From a virus, in the IMG/VR virus record IMGVR_UViG_3300006805_000139, positions 1-25,627 of that record: a DNA stretch of 25,627 bases; one strand, 5' to 3'. Numbering within the stretch: the stretch's first letter is position 1; every line of letters begins with the position of its first letter. Made by a program: the position numbers and the translations under genes. Shown piece after piece: positions 1 through 7,108 of this stretch. The notes beneath the pieces were generated by a model. That model saw nothing but the letters and a program-made list of their open reading frames with translations, was not told the origin of the DNA and ran no database searches.

Positions 1-729
1 AGTACCGGGCAGCAAACAGCTGGAAGGTGTTCAGGGAGTGCTGACGCAGGAGCCCCTGATGCCAGGCCAGACTGATGAGGCTCTCGGTCTCATCGTCCAG
101 CCGTGTTATTTTTTTGCCGGGGCTCCCAGCTTGTTCAGCTTGATGGCGAGCATGGCAAACTCGCGTTCCAGGTCCATGATGGCGTCGTAGATGCGGCTGA
201 TGACCACCGGGTAGAACTCGCCCAGAGCCTCCACGTTCTTGGCAAATACCTCGTCAGGGTCTTCCACAGGCATCAGTGACTGCCACAGCGGCTGGTTCTT
301 GATCTCCACGATGCCCGCCGCGCAGACGCCGACGTGATAAGCCCTGGCGAACCCCTGAGTGTCCAGGTAGGGCTTGGTGTGCAGACCGATGCGCATCTCG
401 TCAACGCTGGTCAAGGTCTGGATGGTGACCTTGTGCCCGGCCACGTCGATGGTCTTGCGGCGGCGTCCGACGGTCAGCAGCTTGGCGAAGTCAGTGCGCT
501 CCTCCAAGGTCAGCGTCAGGCGCTCCTCGACCTCTTCTTCTTCGTCTTCGATCAACTCGCCGACGATGGTGCGGTCTTCGAATTCCACCGGCTCCTCCAG
601 GTCGCTGCCGTCCTTGAAGACGACGGAGTGATCGGTGGTCGGGGCCTTCTTCTTGCCTTTTCGTGCTGGTGGGGCGATGCCTGGTTCGATTGTGGGGTCC
701 ACTGGGACGTCATCGCTGGGGTAGGTCAC
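1..729 (-). CDS. Tail assembly chaperone GT-type -1 frameshift product (cut by window edge)
   Basis: If the ribosome slips back one base on the A7 run at 115-109, translation continues in the -1 frame. The read-through begins ITRLDDETESLISLAWHQGL and stays open for all of the roughly 35 codons left in the window. The other alternative frame meets a TGA within six codons. In lambda-like and many myoviral tail operons the minor frameshift product joins the chaperone to a second domain that contacts the tape measure protein. The extension has the mixed acidic and hydrophobic helical look expected of that domain, but its C-terminus lies outside the window. Confidence 0.75.
106..729 (-). CDS. Tail assembly chaperone (gpG-like, upstream frameshift partner)
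   Basis: A 207-residue protein starting with GTG at 729, preceded by GAGGAACC. The N-terminal third is acidic and proline-rich, with an EDEEEEVEER stretch. The second half is compact and alpha-helical. Tail assembly chaperones act in the cytoplasm, where they coat the tape measure protein during tail assembly; they are absent from the finished virion. The assignment rests on three things: its position after the sheath and tube genes, where these chaperones normally sit just before the tape measure gene; its size and acidity; and its end. It ends in Ala-Lys-Lys on a run of seven A followed by TAA, the classic arrangement for a -1 frameshift into a second chaperone frame. The role is inferred from position and the slippery end, not from a family motif. 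Confidence 0.8.
   Translation of the reverse strand: MTYPSDDVPVDPTIEPGIAPPARKGKKKAPTTDHSVVFKDGSDLEEPVEFEDRTIVGELIEDEEEEVEERLTLTLEERTDFAKLLTVGRRRKTIDVAGHKVTIQTLTSVDEMRIGLHTKPYLDTQGFARAYHVGVCAAGIVEIKNQPLWQSLMPVEDPDEVFAKNVEALGEFYPVVISRIYDAIMDLEREFAMLAIKLNKLGAPAKK
109..115 (-). promoter_or_regulatory. Programmed -1 ribosomal frameshift slippery heptamer (A AAA AAA)
   Basis: On the minus strand the 0-frame reads GCA AAA AAA TAA, so the heptamer A AAA AAA sits in the X XXY YYZ register directly before the stop codon. This is among the most slip-prone heptamers in bacteria. It lies exactly at the end of the chaperone gene, and the -1 frame after it is open. Confidence 0.8.
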
Positions 730-744
730 TTACCTGGTTCCTCA

Positions 745-1524
745 CTAGTAAAGCGGGTGAATAGCCGAAGGCTCCTCAACCGAGTGCTGGCCGTCGTCCC
801 ATCGGACGCCGACATTGGTTCCATCCAGGTGCGTCACTGTCCCCGGAAGGGTCTGGCCGCGCCACGGCATACCGACTCGGTGTGCGGGCGCGTAGGTGTG
901 CCCCAACCAGACTGGTGCGGCTGGAGCGGCAGGTTGTGCTTGTGGTGCCGCCAAAGCGGTAACCCAGTGCTCAGGCTCACCGCCGAGCAGCATGGACTTG
1001 GCGTCCAGCTTGTCTCCCGGCGAGTAGAGGTTGGGCGTGAATGCCGGAAGATCAGACCCGCCATCATCGGCTGTGCGATGACGGGTCGCGCTAAAAGACG
1101 AGCCGCCGGGATGGTACGTCGGCGTCCCGAACGGGAGCGGCTGGCCGTCGTGGAAGTTCGGGTCAGGTCCAGGCTCTGCGCCGGGATCGTGGCCGGGCTC
1201 CGGTCCCCAGTTGTAGCCGGACTCGTCGTCCTGGGCTACGCCGGGCGACTCTTCCCCGTAGTAGTCCGGTTCGAACTGCGGGTTCGGGCTGGGCATCAGC
1301 TCGCGCTCGTCGCCGTGATAGGCATGGGAGTTCGGGTCCATGCCCATGGTGTTCACCGCTGTGCGGGTGTCGAGCAGGCCTGCCTGAATGGACGGACCGA
1401 CCAGGTAGTCATGGACGTCGCCCTCGACATCGAAGACAGCCACACGGTCACGCTGCGCGTACCGAGTAGGGTCCTCGTCAAAGGCCGCGTACTGCTGGCT
1501 CTGTGTCTGAATCGGGAAGCTCAC
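745..1524 (-). CDS. Proline-rich acidic virion-associated protein of unknown function
   Basis: A 259-residue protein. I chose the GTG at 1524 because GGAGGA lies seven bases upstream and the GTG overlaps the TGA of the preceding small membrane gene (GTGA). A longer reading from 1677 has no such support. Residues about 75-140 are low-complexity and rich in Pro, Gly, Asp and Glu (for example GPEPGHDPGAEPGPDP). The last 45 residues (GMPWRGQTLPGTVTHLDG through VRWDDGQHSVEEPSAIHPLY) look like a small SH3/KOW-type beta-barrel with a W-D-D-G turn. It lies between tail tube and tail chaperone genes, so a tail role is possible. I recognise no family. Confidence 0.7.
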   Translation of the reverse strand: MSFPIQTQSQQYAAFDEDPTRYAQRDRVAVFDVEGDVHDYLVGPSIQAGLLDTRTAVNTMGMDPNSHAYHGDERELMPSPNPQFEPDYYGEESPGVAQDDESGYNWGPEPGHDPGAEPGPDPNFHDGQPLPFGTPTYHPGGSSFSATRHRTADDGGSDLPAFTPNLYSPGDKLDAKSMLLGGEPEHWVTALAAPQAQPAAPAAPVWLGHTYAPAHRVGMPWRGQTLPGTVTHLDGTNVGVRWDDGQHSVEEPSAIHPLY

Positions 1525-1745
1525 CGCTGCTCCTCCATCTTCTCTTCGTGATTGATCCTGCGGATACGTTCGGTCATGACTCCGACGACGAACATGGAGG
1601 ATGACATGATGACCATGGCCACAATGCGTCCGACCTCGAACCCGACCGCTAGCCGGACCGTGACGGTGGCTGCCCACAGAATCAAGGCGATGCCGATGAT
1701 CGGCCAGTTCCGGAGAAACTCCCGCCGCGCCATCCGTCGGATCAT
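1521..1745 (-). CDS. Small membrane protein with two transmembrane segments
   Basis: A 74-residue protein with a basic N-terminus (MIRRMARREFLRNW), two hydrophobic segments at about residues 15-34 and 40-58 separated by a short linker containing Arg and Glu, and a charged tail ending EEKMEEQR. This predicts a helical hairpin in the inner membrane. The start overlaps the end of the preceding endonuclease gene, and the stop overlaps the GTG of the next gene, so it is translationally coupled. Size and topology would suit a class II holin-like protein, but no lysis genes are near. A membrane-associated assembly or superinfection role is equally possible. Confidence 0.7.
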   Translation of the reverse strand: MIRRMARREFLRNWPIIGIALILWAATVTVRLAVGFEVGRIVAMVIMSSSMFVVGVMTERIRRINHEEKMEEQR

Positions 1746-2362
1746 CAGACCACCGCCAGCTCAGGCTTGCGGTACCCGTTGTTCACGTGCGCCGCCTTCC
1801 ATGCGAACTGGTGTTCTTCTTCACTCACTAGTTCTTGGTGGCTCGCGAGCCATTTGAACAGGTCGTCCTCCCAGAGGACCTCACACGTCCAGCCCATGGA
1901 GGCGTAGTACTCGGTCAGCCGCTGCTCTTCAGAGCGATCAGGGTGCCAGAAGCTGCCGAAGTACTCGAAGACGCGACGACCCTCGATGTCTACGAAGTCA
2001 GGGACCTTACGACCGATGAAGGTGTAGGCATCATGGTTGTGCCGGTACCCCAGCTTGACCAAGTAGGGAGCTAGAGCGTACTCGTGCTGAGAGACCCGTG
2101 GCCTGACGTTGGGACGGAAGACGACGTCGTCATACACACCAGCAGCCCAGTTGGCCTTGACGCCCTCTGAGCGCTTTCGGGTGTCCTTGGCTTTCTGCTC
2201 TGGAGTCCAAGCAGCCCGAGTGGCCGCGATCTTCTCTGCACGGCCTTCAAAGACGCCAGAAGACCAAGCCTTGCGGTTGAACTCACGCGCGGCTTCACGC
2301 TGCTTTTCTGACGTCTTGTGACGTCCGCAAGAGCAGCCAGAATCACATTTACGCCCTGGCAT
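1745..2362 (-). CDS. Putative free-standing homing endonuclease, Vsr/EDxHD-like
   Basis: A 205-residue protein from ATG 2362; a GTG at 2377 overlapping the upstream TGA would add five residues. The N-terminus has a small metal-binding cluster (CDSGCSCGRH, residues 6-14), common at the start of phage homing endonucleases. Two copies of a DNA-binding-like motif follow, W-x-x-G-V-[FY]-[ED]-x (WSSGVFEG about 33-40 and WAAGVYDD about 72-79). The C-terminal nuclease core has PDF at 121-123 and FEYFGSFWH at 132-140, matching the Vsr-type pattern of an Asp followed by a G-x-F-W-H segment. Such enzymes cut intron-less or insertion-less alleles to spread their own gene. It sits between tail tube and tail genes with no sign of an intron. 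Confidence 0.75.
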   Translation of the reverse strand: MPGRKCDSGCSCGRHKTSEKQREAAREFNRKAWSSGVFEGRAEKIAATRAAWTPEQKAKDTRKRSEGVKANWAAGVYDDVVFRPNVRPRVSQHEYALAPYLVKLGYRHNHDAYTFIGRKVPDFVDIEGRRVFEYFGSFWHPDRSEEQRLTEYYASMGWTCEVLWEDDLFKWLASHQELVSEEEHQFAWKAAHVNNGYRKPELAVV

Positions 2363-2373
2363 TCTAGGACCTG

Positions 2374-2841
2374 TCACACGACAGTTGTTCTAATGTACTG
2401 CATGGTGATCGTCTTGGGCAGCGTCATGGTGCCGATGTTGATCTGTTCACCCTCGTCAATGTCGGTGATGACACAGCCGTGGTAGACGCGGGCACGAGTG
2501 ATACCCGAAGGGCTCTTGATGAGCTTGCGGCAGGTGACCTCGCCCATCTGAATCTGACGCTTGAGCACGTCCAGGAGGTTGTTGGTGCCCTCCAGGCCGG
2601 GCAGCGACGACCAGACAGGCTGGTTCCACAGTTCGTAGAAGGTCAACCGCAAGCTGCCCGCACCGACGGCCAGTGCGGTCACGATCTCCCGAGGCGTCTC
2701 ATCATCGATCGCCTGAACGACCTGAGCGCCTGCCACAGGCTGGGGCGGGGTGTCCTGCAGGGTCTGCAGATAGGCCAGCCGGGTTCCACGAAAGGTCATC
2801 GTGGTAAGACCGGAGCCACCAATGCGTGTCTTGCTCTCCAT
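2374..2841 (-). CDS. Probable tail tube protein
   Basis: A 155-residue protein two genes after the sheath, where contractile-tailed phages encode the tube. The residues form alternating beta-strands with a conserved-looking C-terminal block (VYHGCVITDIDEGEQINIG followed by TMTLPKTITMQYIRTT), resembling the closing beta-sheet of tube proteins of the XkdM/gp19 kind. The tube polymerises inside the sheath as the DNA conduit. The ATG overlaps the TAA of the preceding endonuclease gene (TAATG). The assignment rests on size, position and beta-rich character. I see no diagnostic motif, so another small tail protein remains possible. Confidence 0.6.
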   Translation of the reverse strand: MESKTRIGGSGLTTMTFRGTRLAYLQTLQDTPPQPVAGAQVVQAIDDETPREIVTALAVGAGSLRLTFYELWNQPVWSSLPGLEGTNNLLDVLKRQIQMGEVTCRKLIKSPSGITRARVYHGCVITDIDEGEQINIGTMTLPKTITMQYIRTTVV

Positions 2842-3398
2842 TAGGCAGCCACGTCCTCTCTCACTTGAGCTTTCAGTTCTTCTAGGAACTCAGCGTCGTT
2901 TTGACCTGTCACCAGAACGGCTCGGTATCCCAGGCCGCAGAACAGGTCGAACTTGGCCAGAGCGTTATACGTGGCGAACCCCTTGACTTCTACCCAAAGG
3001 TCAAGCTCGGGGAGGTAGAAGTCGGGCCAGTAGTACTGGCCGGTGGGGAGACGGAACTTGCGAGGCTCGTACTCCCACGACAGGCCTTCACCATCGAAGA
3101 AGGCGGCAGCCAGACGCTCCCAGTTGGACCGCATGGGCGTCCCGTCGGCGTACACGAACTTGGCCTGACGCTTGAATTTGTCGTCGTAGAGACCAGCCGC
3201 CCATCGTCGCTGGGTCTCGGTACGGCGCTGTTCAACTCGCTCGGGAGAGAACTTCTTGCCGATGCGAGTAGCTGCAGCCGCAGCAATATGCTCCGGGGTT
3301 TGCTTCTTCCCCTTCTGCGCACCGGCTCCGTTAGCAAACCTCTTGGCGATGTGCTCAGGAGACTGCGGACCGAACTTGTGACCCTTCTGAACAGGCAT
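2841..3398 (-). CDS. Putative homing endonuclease, PD-(D/E)XK type with NUMOD3-like repeats
   Basis: A 185-residue protein. ATG 3398 overlaps the TAA of the sheath gene (TAATG), which supports this start over longer readings. Residues 5-60 hold three repeats of the form G-[HK]-K-[FQ]-x-[ST]-P-E-[HR]-[IV] (about 6-16, 30-38, 47-55), like the NUMOD3 DNA-binding modules of homing endonucleases. The nuclease core follows, with a possible conserved Glu at about 94 (SNWERLAAAF) and YYWPDF (Asp126) leading to WVEVKG (Glu137, Lys139), a textbook PD-(D/E)XK active site. It lies between the sheath and tube genes, a typical site for a mobile intergenic endonuclease. Confidence 0.82.
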   Translation of the reverse strand: MPVQKGHKFGPQSPEHIAKRFANGAGAQKGKKQTPEHIAAAAATRIGKKFSPERVEQRRTETQRRWAAGLYDDKFKRQAKFVYADGTPMRSNWERLAAAFFDGEGLSWEYEPRKFRLPTGQYYWPDFYLPELDLWVEVKGFATYNALAKFDLFCGLGYRAVLVTGQNDAEFLEELKAQVREDVAA

Positions 3399-4870
3399 TA
3401 CAGGCCACCGTTCACCGTATTGTCGCCACTCACGGTGATGTCTCCGGTCTCTACAGCAATGGAATACCGTACCACGATGTAATTCAAAGGATATGCCGGA
3501 CGCCACTCGTACCGAACCTCGATGACGTCGGGGTGGATACCGATCTGTCGAGCCTTGAGGTTCTGGTAGCCACGGATAACCTCGTCGGTCACCAGAGACG
3601 TCAGGGCGGCTTCGGCGGAGGCCTTGACCTGCACGATCGTCTCGTCGTAGATCGGCATGCCGATCAGGCCGTCGGCGTCCAGGTAGTCCCGGATGCGATA
3701 GACCATGACGTCGCCCTGACGAATGATCGACCACTCGCGAGTGTTCAGGTCGGTTGGGTTGGTGGTCACGCCGTGACGCACCTGCACCTGCTGGCGACGG
3801 GTCTTCTCGACCACCATGAGGCCCTGACTCGACTCCAGGTTCTTCAGACCCTCGCGCATGACCTCGGCGGGGCCGACGAAACCGCTGATGGACTTACGGG
3901 TCAGCGGCATGGCGGCGTTCATCGATACGGCCTTACCAGCGACGGCAGCGGCCATGTACTGGCCACCCACCACGATCGGAGCGTTCAGCTCCGGTGCGTA
4001 GTAGGTGAAGTTCGACGGGCTGATCAGGGCGATGCGTTCGCCGCCGTTGGTGCCCAGCGCCTGCGCGTTGGCGATACGAGTGCTCGACTGCACGGGGGTG
4101 ATCGAACCATCCATGCCGATGATCGACATGCGCTCGAACTTGTTGTTCGACTGCGCCGTGACGTGCTGCAGCACCAGAGCCTGAATAGCCTGCGCGCCCG
4201 TGCATGGCACGATGATGGCGATCTGCTCTTCGTCACGGAACTTGTCCAGCGCGTCGGCGTAGTCGGCCATGGTCACCGAGTCCGGGTTCTCCGGGTCGAC
4301 GGCGCAGGTCAGGACAGTGCTGGCACCGTTGATGAAGGCGAACTTGGCACACAGCGACAGTTCGGACTGGATGTTGCCCGAGGCGTCGAACGGATCACCG
4401 TACATGTCCCGGACGTCGTCGTAGTCGTAGAACGCGTACACCTCGAAGTAGCTCGGGTCGGTGTAGTTGTAGGACACCTGAATGATGTCGCCCGGATCGA
4501 TGTGACCACCGTCGATGACGCGTTGGATGGTGTAGGTGTCGTCACGGGTGTTGACCGTGGCGTCCTCACCGGCATTCACGCGCGTGACGACGTAGTCGGT
4601 GCCGACGACGTAGACCTGACCGGAGTTCGGGTTGACCACCTTCACCGTGGACGACTTGATGCCCTTCTGGGTCAGTGTCTTGTTCATCGCCGGGGTGTCG
4701 GCATCGACATCCGGGTTGATGGTGATGGACTCAGTGAAGGTGCGGTAGCCGATGGCCTGGCCGAACAGCGCCACGGCGGTCGGAACGGACGAACGCACAG
4801 ACAGCTGCGGGCCACCGATGTTCTCGATGTACACACCAGGTTTCTGGTAGCGCGTGAAGTCAATTGCCAT
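3398..4870 (-). CDS. Phage tail sheath protein
   Basis: A 490-residue protein starting at ATG 4870, with AGGGAGAGG about ten bases upstream. The N-terminus DFTRYQKPGVYIENIGGP is the hallmark of tail sheath proteins, followed by SVPTAVALFGQA. The C-terminal third (TREWSIIRQGDVMVYRIRDY and the VEVRYEWRPAYPLNYIVVRY region) is the conserved sheath core that links subunits. The sheath surrounds the tail tube and contracts during infection to drive the tube through the host envelope, so this gene defines the phage as a myovirus. The central part (residues about 60-250) is the variable outer domain. Confidence 0.95.
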   Translation of the reverse strand: MAIDFTRYQKPGVYIENIGGPQLSVRSSVPTAVALFGQAIGYRTFTESITINPDVDADTPAMNKTLTQKGIKSSTVKVVNPNSGQVYVVGTDYVVTRVNAGEDATVNTRDDTYTIQRVIDGGHIDPGDIIQVSYNYTDPSYFEVYAFYDYDDVRDMYGDPFDASGNIQSELSLCAKFAFINGASTVLTCAVDPENPDSVTMADYADALDKFRDEEQIAIIVPCTGAQAIQALVLQHVTAQSNNKFERMSIIGMDGSITPVQSSTRIANAQALGTNGGERIALISPSNFTYYAPELNAPIVVGGQYMAAAVAGKAVSMNAAMPLTRKSISGFVGPAEVMREGLKNLESSQGLMVVEKTRRQQVQVRHGVTTNPTDLNTREWSIIRQGDVMVYRIRDYLDADGLIGMPIYDETIVQVKASAEAALTSLVTDEVIRGYQNLKARQIGIHPDVIEVRYEWRPAYPLNYIVVRYSIAVETGDITVSGDNTVNGGL

Positions 4871-4931
4871 TCTGAGTGGTCCTCTCCCTGCCTTCTATGT
4901 CTTCGTGGTGTTCGCCCGCACGGTCACAGGG

Positions 4932-5639
4932 TCATTGCCAGTCGAAACGAGTTGGTGGTTCCACCTTCTGACCACCAACATCGATAGCTTTCAGCGAGAA
5001 AGTGCCATCGTGGCGGAAGACGATGTTGGCCTGACCGAGAATCGAGAAGCTGTAGCTGTCCTCGTAACCGGGCAGCTCGGGGTCCCAGGGCACGCCGGGG
5101 GTCATCGCCTGACCGCCGGGCTGCAGCGTGTCGGTGTCGATGGTCATGGCGATGTAGGGGTTGCTCGCCAGGCTCTTGCTCAGCGTCCGGAACTGCTGGG
5201 TGTCCTTGCTCGGATCGGTGACGACGTACTGCGGGGCGCGGGCGTAGAGCATCATGGTGACGATCTGATCGGAGATGCGGTCGCGCTGCAGGTTGGTCAG
5301 AGCCATGACGGTCATTGTCACGGTGCCCTTGAACTGGAACTCCTTGAGCACCGCCCAGTTGCCGTTGTCCTCCTTGAACGGCAGCTCCATGCCGATGCCA
5401 GAGTTCATGAACTCGGTGAAGGAGAACTGCACCCAAATGCCGGGGTAGTGCTCCTTGACCATGGGGTATTCCATCTCGACTGAGACGTCCGTACCGCTCA
5501 TGTCGGTGCCCAAGGTCGTGCCTTGGATGGCCTGCTTGAGTGCCACCACCACAGCGGTCTTGACGCCTTCGATCACGCCACCGGGTGTGCTTCCGGGGAT
5601 GGAGGCGTTCTCCCGGAATTCCGGTCCTAGTCCAGCCAT
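4932..5639 (-). CDS. Neck or tail-terminator candidate virion protein
   Basis: A 235-residue protein from ATG 5639, overlapping the 3' end of the preceding gene by 13 bases. It has the TDVSVEMEYPMVKEHYPGIWVQFSFTEF-type beta core (residues about 48-76), then LQRDRISDQIVTMML (about 115-129), an alpha helix followed by strands. This resembles tail-terminator and tail-completion proteins, which cap the tail tube and join it to the neck; such proteins commonly lie just before the sheath gene. No decisive family motif is visible, so the call rests on position, fold impression and size. Confidence 0.55.
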   Translation of the reverse strand: MAGLGPEFRENASIPGSTPGGVIEGVKTAVVVALKQAIQGTTLGTDMSGTDVSVEMEYPMVKEHYPGIWVQFSFTEFMNSGIGMELPFKEDNGNWAVLKEFQFKGTVTMTVMALTNLQRDRISDQIVTMMLYARAPQYVVTDPSKDTQQFRTLSKSLASNPYIAMTIDTDTLQPGGQAMTPGVPWDPELPGYEDSYSFSILGQANIVFRHDGTFSLKAIDVGGQKVEPPTRFDWQ

Positions 5640-6112
5640 GGGATGTCGTTCCTCTTGTCGTCGGCGATGGCTTTCAGGAGCGACACCTGAATCAGATGCC
5701 TGTTGTCACGGATCGTGGACGCCAGCGCATCCTCGATGAATCGCTTGGGCTTGATGCCGGGGTACTTCCAGCGCTGATCACGCCAAACCTTCCCCCGGTG
5801 AGGGATGTTGACGTAGCCGGGTGTGCCGACGGTGCCGGGCTTGACGCGGGCGAAGTGCGGTCCGTCGCCCTGCTTGCAGCCCATCGGCACCGTGCGCCCC
5901 TCGGCCCAGTACATGAGGAAGCTCTTGACACCCGAGTTTTGGTAGAGTAGGTGCTTCATGGTCGACCGAATGCCGACCTCACCCTGACCGCTGATCGGCA
6001 TTAGGGCTCCGGAGGACTTCCAGCCGCGACCGGCGACGTCCTGGCGGGCACGCTGGACAGCCAGGTTGCTCAGTGTGGCGCACAGCTCGGAGGGGGCAGG
6101 GACTAGACTCAT
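5627..6112 (-). CDS. Head-tail joining or tail-completion protein (HK97 gp10-like candidate)
   Basis: A 161-residue protein. ATG 6112 overlaps the TGA of the upstream acetyltransferase gene (ATGA); a GTG at 6121 would add three residues. The C-terminal half contains WRDQRWKYPGIKPKRFIEDAL, resembling the closing segment of HK97 gp10-like neck proteins, in which a W-x-Y-P-G-x-[KR] motif precedes a long helix. Such proteins join the head connector to the tail. The next gene overlaps its 3' end, as expected for coupled neck genes. Confidence 0.6.
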   Translation of the reverse strand: MSLVPAPSELCATLSNLAVQRARQDVAGRGWKSSGALMPISGQGEVGIRSTMKHLLYQNSGVKSFLMYWAEGRTVPMGCKQGDGPHFARVKPGTVGTPGYVNIPHRGKVWRDQRWKYPGIKPKRFIEDALASTIRDNRHLIQVSLLKAIADDKRNDIPWLD

Positions 6113-6495
6113 TGGTCCCACACCCCGTCATCCGGAGGCTGTCGATTCCACTTCTTGGGATCGTGACCCTGAGCCTTCGACCAGGCTCGACCGTTAGGTG
6201 TCAGGTTGGTGGAATGCTCTAGCGGACCCACGTTCTGCCGATGCCAATTCAACATGTCGGTCCCCACACCACGCCTGCGATAGTCGGGGTGGACCTGAAT
6301 CATGTCGATGGTTGGGGTCTCGTCACGGCTTGGGCGTAGATAACCAATTTCTTGATCACCGAGGTAACCAAATGTCGATCCCCCTGTGCCCTTGTTCTCG
6401 TACCGGATTCCTTCCGGAAGATCGCCTCGACGCCCAGATTCCCTACTCCACGGAAGAAGCATCTCCGCTTGTTCACGGGCAGTGATGATTCTCAT
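6109..6495 (-). CDS. GNAT-family N-acetyltransferase with shared N-terminal leader
   Basis: A 128-residue protein. Residues 1-16 (MRIITAREQAEMLLPW) form the leader also found on three other proteins in the window. The rest is a compact GNAT fold: an acceptor strand region about 35-55, then IDMIQVHPDYRRRGVGT (63-79) carrying the R-x-x-G-x-G/A acetyl-CoA pyrophosphate-binding loop, and a C-terminal helix-strand LTPNGRAWSKA. GNAT enzymes move an acetyl group from acetyl-CoA to amines such as lysines, N-termini or small molecules; the substrate is unknown here. It is coupled at both ends to neck genes (ATGA overlaps), which suggests virion-linked expression at late times. Confidence 0.8.
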   Translation of the reverse strand: MRIITAREQAEMLLPWSRESGRRGDLPEGIRYENKGTGGSTFGYLGDQEIGYLRPSRDETPTIDMIQVHPDYRRRGVGTDMLNWHRQNVGPLEHSTNLTPNGRAWSKAQGHDPKKWNRQPPDDGVWDQ

Positions 6496-7088
6496 CGAAC
6501 CCTCCCGTCGTAGCGGTCGAACCGCTGACCGATCACAGGGAATTTGCTGATCGGCATGTCGTCAGAGATGCGGTCCAGGTCGGCGATCTGGCTGACGCTA
6601 TCTAGGCTTGTCTGGCCGTGGGCGTTTCCGGTGCGCAACGACTCGTTGGTGACCTGCTTCATGACGTACATGCCGTCAACTTCCAGCACCCGATGATCAG
6701 GGCTCCAGCGGTTCACCCGAATGACGTAGTCGCGCTTCCAGAGGTCCGGCACATGCTCGGTGTGCATACTGGAGGCCATCGGGTGCCACAGACCACGCTT
6801 GGTGAAGCTCTCGTCGTCGTTGGAGTCGGTGAAGATGGCCCATCCTCGATGGACGTCCTTCACCCCACCTTCGAACGTGGTTCCGTAGCACTTCTCGCAG
6901 TCGAAGCGCTCGCCCTGCTTGTAGATGTCGTTCCAGCAGGCCGGGCAGCGCGGCTGCACACCCTCACCCTCGTTGGCATGCCAGAGGTGAATCAGGACGC
7001 ACTCTTCACCGTGACTCATGAGGGAGTCACGGATGGACTGGCGCGCCAGGCGGACGGCGTACGGTTCGATTAGATCAATTCTGCTCAC
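6492..7088 (-). CDS. Neck/head-tail connector candidate with zinc-ribbon insert
   Basis: A 198-residue protein. GTG 7088 is chosen because GAGGGAG lies ten bases upstream; longer readings run through the start region of the divergent HNH gene. Residues 48-67 carry CPAC and CEKC, a four-cysteine zinc ribbon inserted in an otherwise mixed alpha/beta protein. The middle (LWKRDYVIRVNRWSPDHRVLEVDGMYVMKQV) looks like the beta-barrel of head-tail stopper proteins, which close the connector after DNA packaging. It lies between connector and tail-completion genes, which fits. The zinc ribbon is unusual for a neck protein. Confidence 0.6.
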   Translation of the reverse strand: MSRIDLIEPYAVRLARQSIRDSLMSHGEECVLIHLWHANEGEGVQPRCPACWNDIYKQGERFDCEKCYGTTFEGGVKDVHRGWAIFTDSNDDESFTKRGLWHPMASSMHTEHVPDLWKRDYVIRVNRWSPDHRVLEVDGMYVMKQVTNESLRTGNAHGQTSLDSVSQIADLDRISDDMPISKFPVIGQRFDRYDGRVR

Positions 7089-7090
7089 TT

Positions 7091-7105
7091 GAGGTATACT
7101 CCCTC
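7091..7105. promoter_or_regulatory. Palindromic divergent start region (two SD-like GAGG arms and TATACT)
   Basis: The 15-base near-palindrome GAGGTATACTCCCTC lies between the divergent GTG starts at 7088 (minus) and 7109 (plus). Read on the minus strand, GAGGGAG is a well-placed ribosome binding site for the neck gene. Read on the plus strand, GAGG is 14 bases from the HNH start. It also contains TATACT at 7095-7100, a good -10 hexamer that would start plus-strand RNA within a few bases of the HNH GTG. No matching -35 is obvious. Confidence 0.4.
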
Positions 7106-7108
7106 TTC

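Noticed and set aside
334-1551. A 405-residue plus-strand open frame across the chaperone and proline-rich genes
   Set aside because: It spans two supported minus-strand genes and their intergenic gap, with no SD or recognisable motif.
1521-1745. Confident holin call for the small membrane protein
   Set aside because: The topology fits, but no endolysin or other lysis gene is near, so only a membrane-protein call is supported.
2362-3398. Group I intron or intein around the tail tube gene, given the flanking endonucleases
   Set aside because: Sheath and tube genes are whole, with complete starts and stops at one-base overlaps. No split exon or intein splice motifs were seen.
3533-4987. A 484-residue plus-strand open frame opposite the tail sheath gene
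   Set aside because: The minus strand encodes an unmistakable sheath. The plus-strand product is a Val/Asp/His-rich antisense artefact.
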